NCBI GenBank assembly: GCA_043801935.1
Contig: JAZDLO010000038.1
Coordinates: 1-8,942, forward strand
Source: JAZDLO01 sp043801935
GTDB taxonomy: Bacteria > Actinomycetota > Thermoleophilia > RBG-16-64-13
Length of the DNA stretch: 8,942 nt
Direction of reading: 5' to 3'
The position numbers and the translations under genes are program-made. Numbering within the stretch: the stretch's first letter is position 1; each line of letters begins with the position of its first letter. This document shows, in pieces, positions 1-6,166 of this stretch. Below the pieces are notes generated by a model. The model saw only the letters and a list, made by a program, of their open reading frames with translations. It was not told the DNA's origin and ran no database searches.

Positions 1-968
1 GTCTTGTCTTGAGTCTGCGACTCCACGAAGCGCGATAGGAGCGCGTACGCCGAACTCAGATCGCTCATGCTGAGCGAGCCCTCGGCTGCCTCGGGATTGA
101 CATCGGGGTGGACACGGGCGGCCAGCCGATGATACGCCTCCTTCACGTCCCGGGCGCTGACATGCTCCGGGAGATCCAGGAGACGCCGGGACCGGTCTAT
201 GTCACTGAAACTGGGAGTCTCCACCTCCAGCGAAGCGAAGCTGTAGGGCGGGAGAGGGCCCACGCAGCGGAAGTTGAGCCGCCCCTCACACTCCTCGTCC
301 AGCTCGGGAAGAAGCGCGTCGAGCCGTGTCCGGCCGTCTCCATCCGTCAGAAGGGCGAGGTTCAGGATCATGCTGTCGTCCATGCAAGGATTGGATATGG
401 CGTCGCGACCGCATGCACGCAGCCGAGGCAGCAGCTGGGCCTGATACGCGGCCCGCTTCTCCTCGAGCATGGCCTGTACCATCCTGCCCGCCAGGATCCT
501 TAGTTCCGTGGCCTGTTCCGGGGCAGCCGTCGCCGCCAGCGCACCGATCTGGGCCACCCTTTCGTCGCGCCCCAAATCCGCGAACACCTCTTTGAGGTCC
601 CACTGCACCACGACTTCCATTTGCGAGCAACCCTCGAGCCGCTCCAGTTCGCTTCGGAAGAGATCGTGGCCCTTGGTCAGCAGGTCCATCACCCGCCGCT
701 CGTCCGCCAAGATCGTACTGAACTTCGCGGGGAGGATGGGGAAGGTGTGCATGACCTGCTCCACCACTCGCTGATGGTCAAGCAGCACGTGGACGAGTTC
801 TTCCCGCCCCAGACCTCGGTAGTCATCCAGATCGCTGGGACCCACCACCGCGGCTATGTCTTTGTAGGGCAGGGTGTGAATACCCCCGGGTTGCCTCGAT
901 ACCCCCTCTCCCGGCACGGTCACGTGCTGGTCGGTGGGGACGATACCGTAGATGTAGGTGGGGCCCAC
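1..968 (-). CDS. GvpF/GvpL family gas vesicle protein fused to a C-terminal J-domain (3' end outside window)
   Basis: I translated 322 codons from a GTG at 968-966 with no stop before the window edge, so the C-terminus is missing. Residues 1-250 are a GvpF/L protein: N-terminal strand TYIYGIV (4-10), the family signature FPILPAKFSTI (76-86), and the C-terminal core FRCVGPLPPYSFASLEV (233-249). GvpF/L proteins are accessory or minor shell proteins that bind GvpA during assembly. Residues about 260-315 read as a J-domain: helix II (ARDVKEAYHRLAARV, 272-286), an intact HPD (287-289), and helix III (MSDLSSAYALLSRF, 301-314). The HPD loop in J-proteins stimulates the ATPase of Hsp70. The GTG start is chosen because GAGGAGGA lies 9 bases upstream and translation from it begins with the normal family N-terminus; no ATG precedes it in frame. 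The gene follows the CDC48-like gene after 14 bases. The fusion is read directly from sequence; any Hsp70 recruitment is inference. Confidence 0.9.
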   Translation of the reverse strand, partial: MGPTYIYGIVPTDQHVTVPGEGVSRQPGGIHTLPYKDIAAVVGPSDLDDYRGLGREELVHVLLDHQRVVEQVMHTFPILPAKFSTILADERRVMDLLTKGHDLFRSELERLEGCSQMEVVVQWDLKEVFADLGRDERVAQIGALAATAAPEQATELRILAGRMVQAMLEEKRAAYQAQLLPRLRACGRDAISNPCMDDSMILNLALLTDGDGRTRLDALLPELDEECEGRLNFRCVGPLPPYSFASLEVETPSFSDIDRSRRLLDLPEHVSARDVKEAYHRLAARVHPDVNPEAAEGSLSMSDLSSAYALLSRFVESQTQDK

Positions 969-976
969 TGTCGTCG

Positions 977-984
977 TCCTCCTC
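977..984 (-). promoter_or_regulatory. Shine-Dalgarno deciding the GTG start of the GvpF/L-J gene
   Basis: On the minus strand GAGGAGGA overlaps the TGA stop (985-983) of the upstream ATPase gene, and the GGAGG core ends 9 bases before GTG at 968. This supports the non-ATG start and suggests coupling of translation between the two genes. Confidence 0.7.
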
Positions 985-3100
985 AGCTCTGTGCCAGCGC
1001 CTGTTCGAAGTGCCGGCCGGATACGAAGAACTCCTCCACCGCCTGTCCCGGTCGCTCCAGGAACTCGCGGATGGCCAGAGCAGCTGCTCGGCGACATAGA
1101 CCCTCGATGTCCGCACCCACGAAGCCTTCGGAGCGAGTGGCCAGCGCCTCCACGTCCACGTCCGGGGCCAGGGGCATCTTGCGGGTGTGTACGCCCAGTA
1201 TGGTCAGCCGGGCGGCCAGGTCGGGCACGGGCAACTGCACCTGGAAATCGAAGCGCCCCGGACGCAGAAGAGCCGGGTCCAGCATGTCCAGGCGGTTGGT
1301 GGCGCCCAGCACCACCACTCCCTTGAGATCTTCGATCCCGTCCAGCTCGGTGAGGAACTGGCTCACCACCCGCTCCACCGCCGCGCCCTCTCCACCCCCG
1401 CGCTTGGGAGCTATGGCATCGATCTCGTCGAAGAAGATGATGCAGGGCGACACTTGGCGGGCCTTGCGGAAGACCTCGCGCACGCCGCGCTCCGACTCAC
1501 CCACCCACATGCTGAGGAGTTGCGGGCCCTTGACCGAGATGAAGTTGACCTCGCTCTCGTGGGCCAGCGCCTTGGCCAGCAGTGTCTTGCCCGTGCCGGG
1601 AGCGCCGTGCAGCATGATCCCTCTCGCCGGCCGCACACCGGCGCGCGCAAAGAGCGGCTCCTGCGTGATGGGCCATTCGACGGTCTCCACCAGCAACCGC
1701 TTGACCTCGTCCAACCCGCCCACATCGTCCCAGGTGACATCCGGGGTCTCGATGAAGACCTCGCGGACGGCGGACGGCTCCACCTCGCCCAGAGCACTGG
1801 AGAAGTCGGCGGCGGTGACCTCGAGCGTGGCCAGCTTCTCGTAGGGGATGTTGGCCTGGGCGAAGTCCACCTCCGGCAGGAACCGGCGCAGGGTGCTCAT
1901 GGCCGCTTCCCTGCAGAGCGCGGCCAGATCGGCGCCCACGAAGCCGTGGGTCCCGGCCGCCAGCCGCTGCAGGTCAACGTCGTCAGCCAAAGGCATGCCC
2001 CGGCTGTGGATCTCCAGGATCTGCGCGCGCCCGGCCTTGTCCGGGGCGCCTATCTCTATCTCCCGGTCGAAGCGGCCTGGGCGGCGGAGGGCCGGGTCCA
2101 GCGTGTTGGGGATGTTGGTGGCCGCCACCACGATGACCTGACCGCGCGACTCAAGGCCGTCCATGATGGCCAGCAACTGCGCCACCACGCGCCGCTCCAC
2201 CTGCTTGTCCCCGCTCATCTCCTCGCGCTTGGGGGCAAGCGCATCGATCTCGTCTATGAAGATGATGGCCGGCGCCTTCTTCTGGGCTTCATCGAAGATC
2301 TCACGCAGCCGAGCTTCGCTCGACCCGTACCACTTGTCTATCACCTCGGGCCCGTTGATGTGCACGAAGTGGGCGCTGGTCTCGTGAGCCACGGCGCGGG
2401 CGATGAGGGTCTTGCCGGTTCCCGGCGGGCCGTGGAGCAGGACGCCTTTGGGCGGTTCGATGCCGAGGCGTTCGAACACCTCCGGATACTTGAGCGGCAG
2501 CTCGATCATCTCGCGTATCCGCGCGATCTCCCGGTGCAGGCCGCCGATGTCCTCGTAGGTGATGGCGGCCCGGGCCTCGCCTTGCGACTCGCCTTCGGCG
2601 CGGACGGCCGTACTGGGACCGATCAGCACGGGACCCGTGGGCACCGTCTGCACCACCGAGAAGTTCTGCATCCTCGTACCGAAGAGGTTCACCCGCACCC
2701 GGTCCCCCGCCACCACCGGTATCCCGTCGAGCAGCTTGGCGAGGTAGCGCGCCTGTGGACCCGCGATGGCGCGGCCGCCATCCAGGGGCGCAAGGAGCAC
2801 GGACTTGGCCGGCTGCACCGCGGCCGGCCGCACCTTGACCTGCTCGTCCACCCCGGCGCCGGCATTGGCCCGGAGGATGCCGTCTATCTGCACCACTCCT
2901 CGCCCACGCGATTCCGCATAGGTGGGCATGGCCCGGGCAACCGTGGTGCGCTGTCCCGCGACCTCGATCGTGTCGCCGATGCCCACTCCCAGCTGCTCCA
3001 GATCCTGAGGGTCCAGCCTCGCCAGGCCGCGTCCCACGTCCTTGGGCGCCGCCTCGGCCACCCGCCGGCTCAGCGATCTCTCCGGTTCCGCTCCCTGCAT
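983..3100 (-). CDS. CDC48/p97/VAT-like double AAA+ ATPase (unfoldase)
   Basis: A 705-residue protein with the full CDC48/VAT layout. The N-terminal region (about 10-165) resembles the CDC48 N-domain. D1 has Walker A GPPGTGKT (224-231), Walker B IIFIDEID (279-286), sensor ATN (327-329) and arginine-finger segment RRPGRFD (339-345). D2 has Walker A GAPGTGKT (499-506), Walker B IIFFDEID (554-561), ATN (600-602) and LRPGRFD (612-618). Both rings look catalytically intact. Pore loops are KWYGSSE (256-262) in D1 and MWVGESE (531-537) in D2; aromatic D1 loops are typical of archaeal VAT-type enzymes that thread substrates, and the first Ser replaces the usual Glu of the GES motif. Family members are hexameric ATP-driven unfoldases or segregases. 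A GGAGGAGGAG ribosome site sits just before the ATG. It lies between the zinc-finger gene and the GvpF/L-J fusion, so a role in gas vesicle assembly or disassembly is a reasonable inference, not shown by sequence. Confidence 0.93.
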   Translation of the reverse strand: MQGAEPERSLSRRVAEAAPKDVGRGLARLDPQDLEQLGVGIGDTIEVAGQRTTVARAMPTYAESRGRGVVQIDGILRANAGAGVDEQVKVRPAAVQPAKSVLLAPLDGGRAIAGPQARYLAKLLDGIPVVAGDRVRVNLFGTRMQNFSVVQTVPTGPVLIGPSTAVRAEGESQGEARAAITYEDIGGLHREIARIREMIELPLKYPEVFERLGIEPPKGVLLHGPPGTGKTLIARAVAHETSAHFVHINGPEVIDKWYGSSEARLREIFDEAQKKAPAIIFIDEIDALAPKREEMSGDKQVERRVVAQLLAIMDGLESRGQVIVVAATNIPNTLDPALRRPGRFDREIEIGAPDKAGRAQILEIHSRGMPLADDVDLQRLAAGTHGFVGADLAALCREAAMSTLRRFLPEVDFAQANIPYEKLATLEVTAADFSSALGEVEPSAVREVFIETPDVTWDDVGGLDEVKRLLVETVEWPITQEPLFARAGVRPARGIMLHGAPGTGKTLLAKALAHESEVNFISVKGPQLLSMWVGESERGVREVFRKARQVSPCIIFFDEIDAIAPKRGGGEGAAVERVVSQFLTELDGIEDLKGVVVLGATNRLDMLDPALLRPGRFDFQVQLPVPDLAARLTILGVHTRKMPLAPDVDVEALATRSEGFVGADIEGLCRRAAALAIREFLERPGQAVEEFFVSGRHFEQALAQS

Positions 3101-3126
3101 CTACTCCTCCTCCATACTCTGTACTG

Positions 3127-3474
3127 TCATGCCCTTGCCGGCGCCACCACGCCCTTGCCCCCGCAGTGGCCACAGGGAAGTGGGGAATCCGGCCAGAAGT
3201 CGTCCTTAGCCCGGCCGCTACCCCCACACACCGGGCAGGTCACCGCCCCCTCGGGGATGGCCACCTGGCCCACACCGCCGCAACTGGTGCAGGTGAGCCG
3301 GGAGCCGGCATAGACTCCGGTGGCCCGGCAGAATGCGCAACGAGCCACCGGCGCCGGCAGCTTACGCACTCCGGTACCACCACATACCTGGCACGTGGAC
3401 AGAGGCGACATGACCCCGAAGGGGTCGATACCCTTGCCTCCGCAGAACGCGCAGGTGACTTCAACCTGTTTCAT
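3127..3474 (-). CDS. Stand-alone DnaJ-type cysteine-rich zinc-finger protein with six CxxC motifs
   Basis: A 115-residue protein built almost entirely of DnaJ-like CxxCxGxG units: CxxC pairs at 8-11, 28-31, 46-49, 62-65, 80-83 and 101-104. Five match CxxCGGxG (for example CAFCGGKG, CQVCGGTG, CPVCGGSG); the third (CAFCRATG) is degenerate. In classical DnaJ four such motifs bind two zinc ions in the region between the J-domain and the substrate-binding domains; six motifs could hold three zincs. There is no J-domain, no hydrophobic signal peptide and no membrane segment, so it should be cytosolic. The ATG at 3474 is preceded by a purine-rich GGAGAAGGGTGG stretch. It follows the GvpJ-type gene by 22 bases and precedes the CDC48-like gene by 26. 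A role as holdase, or as zinc-finger partner of the J-domain encoded at 24-191, is inference. Similar rubredoxin-like or CsoR-unrelated zinc-ribbon proteins exist, so the name DnaJ-like refers to the motif only. Confidence 0.85.
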   Translation of the reverse strand: MKQVEVTCAFCGGKGIDPFGVMSPLSTCQVCGGTGVRKLPAPVARCAFCRATGVYAGSRLTCTSCGGVGQVAIPEGAVTCPVCGGSGRAKDDFWPDSPLPCGHCGGKGVVAPARA

Positions 3475-3496
3475 TGATCCACCCTTCTCCTCTGCG

Positions 3497-3802
3497 TCAC
3501 ACCGCTACGCCAATACGGGCCTCCAACCGCTCCAAGCGTTCACGAAGAAGCCGGTTCTCTTCCTCCATGTGGAGCGCCTTGCTGGAGAGCGCGGGGTCGC
3601 TCTCCCACCAGTTGATCCCTATGCTCATGGCCTTGTCCACCGAGGCGATGAGCAGTCTCACCTTGATGTTGATAAGTTCAACATCGGCCAGAGAGATGGT
3701 GATATCCCCCGCGATGACGATGCCCTTGTCCAGTACCCGCTCAAGGATGTCGGCCAGGTTCGTGGACTCGGTGGCGTGATGCATTGCGCGCTGCGTGCTC
3801 AC
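3497..3802 (-). CDS. gvpJ: Gas vesicle protein of the GvpA family, GvpJ type
   Basis: A 101-residue protein with the GvpA-family core: ADILERVLDKGIVIAGDI (17-34), then strands and helix ending LLIASVDKA (50-58). The AGDI segment, where major GvpA has a DAWVRVSLVGIE-type strand, and the SIGINWWESDPALSS tail (60-74) place it with GvpJ-type minor proteins rather than the main shell protein. Minor GvpA paralogues are thought to act at vesicle tips or in nucleation. Residues about 77-96 (MEEENRLLRERLERLEAR within) form a short charged coiled coil beyond the shell domain. The start is GTG at 3802, which overlaps the GvpO stop as GTGA and has GGAGGAG immediately upstream; the internal ATG at 3784 has no ribosome site. 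Assignment to the GvpA/J family is firm; the J subtype is a judgement from motifs. Confidence 0.9.
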   Translation of the reverse strand: MSTQRAMHHATESTNLADILERVLDKGIVIAGDITISLADVELINIKVRLLIASVDKAMSIGINWWESDPALSSKALHMEEENRLLRERLERLEARIGVAV

Positions 3803-4056
3803 TGCTCCTCCATAGAGTCGGCCCGCAGGTAGCGACGCGTGCGGCGATAGCTTAGGATATCGCCCTTGTCATCGGCGACAACCGCATAGGTGGCCAGCAC
3901 ATCCGATGAGTTCGGGATCCTCTTCAACTCCACCATCTCCACGACGACTTTCCAATCGTCCCCGGTCTTCTCCACGCCCGAGACCGTGTCCACGTCCAGC
4001 CCAGTGACCGAGGAGAGTCCCGCTTTGACCCTAGAAGCCACGTCTGCCGGTTTCAT
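3799..4056 (-). CDS. gvpO: Gas vesicle protein GvpO
   Basis: An 85-residue protein corresponding to the conserved GvpO domain. The recognisable features are DDWKVVVEMVELKRIPNSSD (33-52), then LATYAVVADDKGDILSYRR (54-72) and a basic end RRTRRYLR (71-78), matching the family pattern W-x-V-x-x-E-x-x-E-x-x-R-I-P-x-x-x-D-x-x-A-x-Y followed by a Y-x-R-x-x-R-Y-x-R segment. GvpO is needed for gas vesicle formation in haloarchaea and is common in actinobacterial clusters; its biochemical role is not settled. The protein is short because it lacks the long charged N-terminal extension seen in many family members. A GGAGGG site 3 bases or so before ATG supports the start. It follows gvpG by 27 bases and overlaps the GvpJ-type gene by 4. 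Confidence 0.92.
   Translation of the reverse strand: MKPADVASRVKAGLSSVTGLDVDTVSGVEKTGDDWKVVVEMVELKRIPNSSDVLATYAVVADDKGDILSYRRTRRYLRADSMEEQ
3805..3811 (-). promoter_or_regulatory. Shine-Dalgarno deciding the GTG start of the GvpJ-type gene
   Basis: GGAGGAG lies inside the last codons of gvpO, with the GGAGG core 4 bases before GTG at 3802. The GTGA start/stop overlap indicates translational coupling to gvpO. Confidence 0.65.
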
Positions 4057-4083
4057 AGTCCCTCCATCTTCCTCTGCGTTTGC

Positions 4084-4341
4084 CTACGACTCTTGCTCCG
4101 CTGCGCGCCTCGCGCGGATCTCCACCAGCAGCGCCACCAGTTCATCTTCTGCCACCTGATACTCTTCCTCCGTTATCTCGCCCATATCCAGCTTCAGCTC
4201 CAGTTCCATCAACCGGCCGCGCACCGCATCTTCGTTGTAGATCTCGCCCTCGGCCCGCTCTTGGAGCGTCTCCGCGAGCCATATGACCCCCTTGAGCGGC
4301 CCGGATACAGGGAACGTGAGCAACGTGCCGAGTAGACCCAT
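4084..4341 (-). CDS. gvpG: Gas vesicle protein GvpG
   Basis: An 85-residue protein with the GvpG family layout. The N-terminus is hydrophobic (MGLLGTLLTFPVSGPLKGVIW, 1-21, of which the LTFPVSGPLKGVIWL core is the family signature), followed by a long amphipathic charged helix with LMELELKLDMGEITEEEYQ (44-62) and an Ala/Arg/Glu-rich end. GvpG is a small accessory protein required for vesicle assembly and interacts with other accessory Gvp proteins in haloarchaea. The length matches the family. It starts 6 bases after gvpF stops, reproducing the gvpF-gvpG order found in Bacillus megaterium and many other clusters. Confidence 0.93.
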   Translation of the reverse strand: MGLLGTLLTFPVSGPLKGVIWLAETLQERAEGEIYNEDAVRGRLMELELKLDMGEITEEEYQVAEDELVALLVEIRARRAAEQES

Positions 4342-4347
4342 CGTCGT

Positions 4348-5112
4348 CTACCAGTGCACCGTGAGGCTCACGAAGTTATACGGGGGCACGCTGCCCACGT
4401 ACTTGAACATGAGACGGTGTCCCAGCCTGGCGTCGAGTTCCTGAACCGCCTCATCTACGGCCAGCTCGGAGCTCTGGTCCACGAGCAGAGCGGCATTCAG
4501 CACCATGCGATCGCCGAGGGTCTTGTTGATTTCCAGACGCTGGACCAGCGGCCGCACTCGCGAAAGAATCAGCTCGGCGTCCTGCTCCCGCTTCTGCTCC
4601 ATGGCGGCTTCCACCATCTCCCCCAGCCGCATGCGCTCGAAGTGCGTCTCCTCGACGGGTCTGCCCATGAGACTGTCCCTCAGCACGCGGATGGATGGGT
4701 TCGAAGCTACGATCTCGGGGAACAGGGTGTCCTCGTGCCAGAACGCCTTCAGACCCAACTCCACCCGCCCCTCCATGTCCTGCAGTAGAGTCAGCAGCTC
4801 CTCGCGCCGTTCGCCAAGCAGCTTCTTCTGTACGATATCCGCATTGGGCGCGATGGTCCCGTAGCGTACCGGGAGGATGGTGAAGTGCTGCATGACCTCC
4901 TCCAGCACCCGGGTATGGGCCATCATGTTGCGGCGCAAGGCGTCGTAGCGGACGATGGGAGAGTCGCTCACCACGGCCGCCAGGCCTTCCTCGTGGATCG
5001 TGTAGACCACGTCCCCCCGCTCGCCCATACCGAGCGTGGTCAGCTGCGGCCCTTGGTCGCACTGGATGACACAGTACACATACTTGCCTTCAGAGTCATG
5101 CGCCTCGGGCAT
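4348..5112 (-). CDS. gvpF: Gas vesicle protein GvpF/GvpL family
   Basis: A 254-residue protein of the GvpF/L family. N-terminal strand KYVYCVIQ (10-17), signature FTILPVRYGTI (77-87), a charged helical middle, and C-terminal core FKYVGSVPPYNFVSL (236-250) are all present. GvpF binds GvpA early in assembly and may act as a nucleator or chaperone for it. The ATG at 5112 is preferred over an in-frame upstream ATG at 5229 because a GGGAGGAG ribosome site sits directly before it and the extra 39 residues look like read-through of the neighbouring gene. The start lies inside the end of the HEXXH gene (17-base overlap). It is named gvpF because gvpG follows at once; F and L cannot be separated reliably by eye. 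The paralogue at 1-968 differs in carrying a J-domain. Confidence 0.93.
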   Translation of the reverse strand: MPEAHDSEGKYVYCVIQCDQGPQLTTLGMGERGDVVYTIHEEGLAAVVSDSPIVRYDALRRNMMAHTRVLEEVMQHFTILPVRYGTIAPNADIVQKKLLGERREELLTLLQDMEGRVELGLKAFWHEDTLFPEIVASNPSIRVLRDSLMGRPVEETHFERMRLGEMVEAAMEQKREQDAELILSRVRPLVQRLEINKTLGDRMVLNAALLVDQSSELAVDEAVQELDARLGHRLMFKYVGSVPPYNFVSLTVHW

Positions 5113-6151
5113 GCTTCTCCTCCCACTCCTTGGAACAATCCAGACTGAAGCCGGGCTCCATGCCCCGCTCATGCAGCGCTTCGGCCAGGCACTCAAGAAC
5201 GCGCCTCCCCCAGCAGGCGAGGGCCACAACCGTGAGGTCGGGGTGCAGCTCCAGGTAGAGGCCCTTCAGATCTCCATACACACCTTCCACCTGCGGCTCA
5301 AGGCATGGAAACACGTCCTTGAACAGCACCGCCTCCAGCTGCACCGCCTGCTCGGCCCGCCCCGTCCGGTAGAAGGGCGCGGTCTCCAACGCCAGGTCGA
5401 GGTAACCTCTGAGATCGCCCACCAACAGCAGCAGTGCCGCCTCTCCAGCTGCCAGCCTCCCCTGTTCCAGCTCGCTCTGCAAGTGACTCACGAGATCCCC
5501 CCGGGCAAGAACTCCCTGCGCGGCGGCGGCTACAACCCGCCCATCGAGGTGGAACAGGTCTTCGGCGAAGCCACCGGCTATGGTGAGATCGTTCGCGAAG
5601 ATCTCCCGGGGCGCATAGCAGCACAGCTTCTCCGCCAGTACCGCGACAAGCGCGTCCAGGGGCGGCGGCGCGGCTGCAGTCGCCGTACCCGCTTCCGTAC
5701 CTGCGGTCATCCGAAGCCGTAGTGCGCGCGAAGCCCGGGTGGTCTCGTTCTCGGAGAGAGGGTGGGCATGCTCGTGGGCCAGGAGAGCACGCACGGCCGC
5801 CGGGTCGTCCCAGTAGCCCTCCTTGAGCATCACCTTCTGATTCATGAAGACGTGACACCCGGAGAGGTCGGCAAGATCATAGGCGTTGACAACGGGACGA
5901 CGATCGAGGGCCTGCGAACCGCCCGGGGGCAGGCCGCCGGCCCCACTCAGTTGCCCGGCAAGCGGCTGCAGATCTTGCAGTATGAACAGATCCACCCAGC
6001 TGTGCCCCCATAGTCCGGACTCCACGTAGCCACGGACCACCGTGTCCTCGGCCTGGATCACCTCCAAGACCCCGCTCTCCACATCGGAGACCACACGGAG
6101 CTCGGTATCCGCCACCTGATGGAGATCGAAATGTTTGACCGCGCGCGCCAT
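5096..6151 (-). CDS. Unrecognised 351-residue protein with an HEXXH motif (possible zinc peptidase-like)
   Basis: I do not recognise a named family. Residues 1-60 look like a beta-rich domain; 60-90 is a Gly/Pro-rich linker. Then a strand (CHVFMNQKVML, 99-109) leads into a helix carrying HEHAH (126-130, in VRALLAHEHAHPL). That strand-helix order and HEXXH spacing resemble zinc metallopeptidases. A caution is the proline directly after the second His, which is unusual in active zincins. A third ligand is not obvious; E134, E136, E173 and E183 are candidates. An Ala/Pro linker (157-165) separates this from a Leu/Ala-rich, largely helical C-terminal half with five cysteines (177, 178, 283, 313, 321) before a final one near 339. 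No signal peptide is seen, so it is probably cytosolic. The ribosome site is weak (GGACGGG). It starts 15 bases after the Hsp20 gene and overlaps gvpF by 17 bases, so it belongs to the gas vesicle operon. Confidence 0.8.
   Translation of the reverse strand: MARAVKHFDLHQVADTELRVVSDVESGVLEVIQAEDTVVRGYVESGLWGHSWVDLFILQDLQPLAGQLSGAGGLPPGGSQALDRRPVVNAYDLADLSGCHVFMNQKVMLKEGYWDDPAAVRALLAHEHAHPLSENETTRASRALRLRMTAGTEAGTATAAAPPPLDALVAVLAEKLCCYAPREIFANDLTIAGGFAEDLFHLDGRVVAAAAQGVLARGDLVSHLQSELEQGRLAAGEAALLLLVGDLRGYLDLALETAPFYRTGRAEQAVQLEAVLFKDVFPCLEPQVEGVYGDLKGLYLELHPDLTVVALACWGRRVLECLAEALHERGMEPGFSLDCSKEWEEKHARGA
5117..5124 (-). promoter_or_regulatory. Shine-Dalgarno deciding the gvpF start
   Basis: GGGAGGAG lies within the 3' end of the upstream HEXXH gene; the GGAGG core is 6 bases before ATG at 5112. 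It selects this start over the upstream in-frame ATG at 5229 and suggests coupling of the two overlapping genes. Confidence 0.7.
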
Positions 6152-6166
6152 CGCCCGACCCGTCCG

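Noticed and set aside
286..630. Minus-strand open frame of 114 codons
   Set aside because: It is an out-of-frame shadow of the GvpF/L-J gene, with a Gly/Arg-rich translation; the correct frame is open from 968 to the window edge.
621..1844. Plus-strand open frame of 407 codons
   Set aside because: It is Ser/Arg/Thr-rich and lies opposite the GvpF/L-J gene and the ATPase D2 domain, both confidently coding on the minus strand.
2301..3227. Minus-strand open frame of 308 codons overlapping the ATPase N-terminal half
   Set aside because: It is a frame-shifted shadow of the CDC48-like gene, Gly/Arg/Ala-rich and without domains.
1187..3313. Very long plus-strand open frame (708 codons) opposite the CDC48-like gene
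   Set aside because: It is antisense to an unmistakable double-AAA ATPase; the translation is low-complexity, rich in His, Leu, Gly and Arg, with no recognisable motif. Long antisense frames are expected in GC-rich DNA.
5036..5722. Plus-strand open frame of 228 codons
   Set aside because: It lies opposite gvpF and the HEXXH gene and has no family features.
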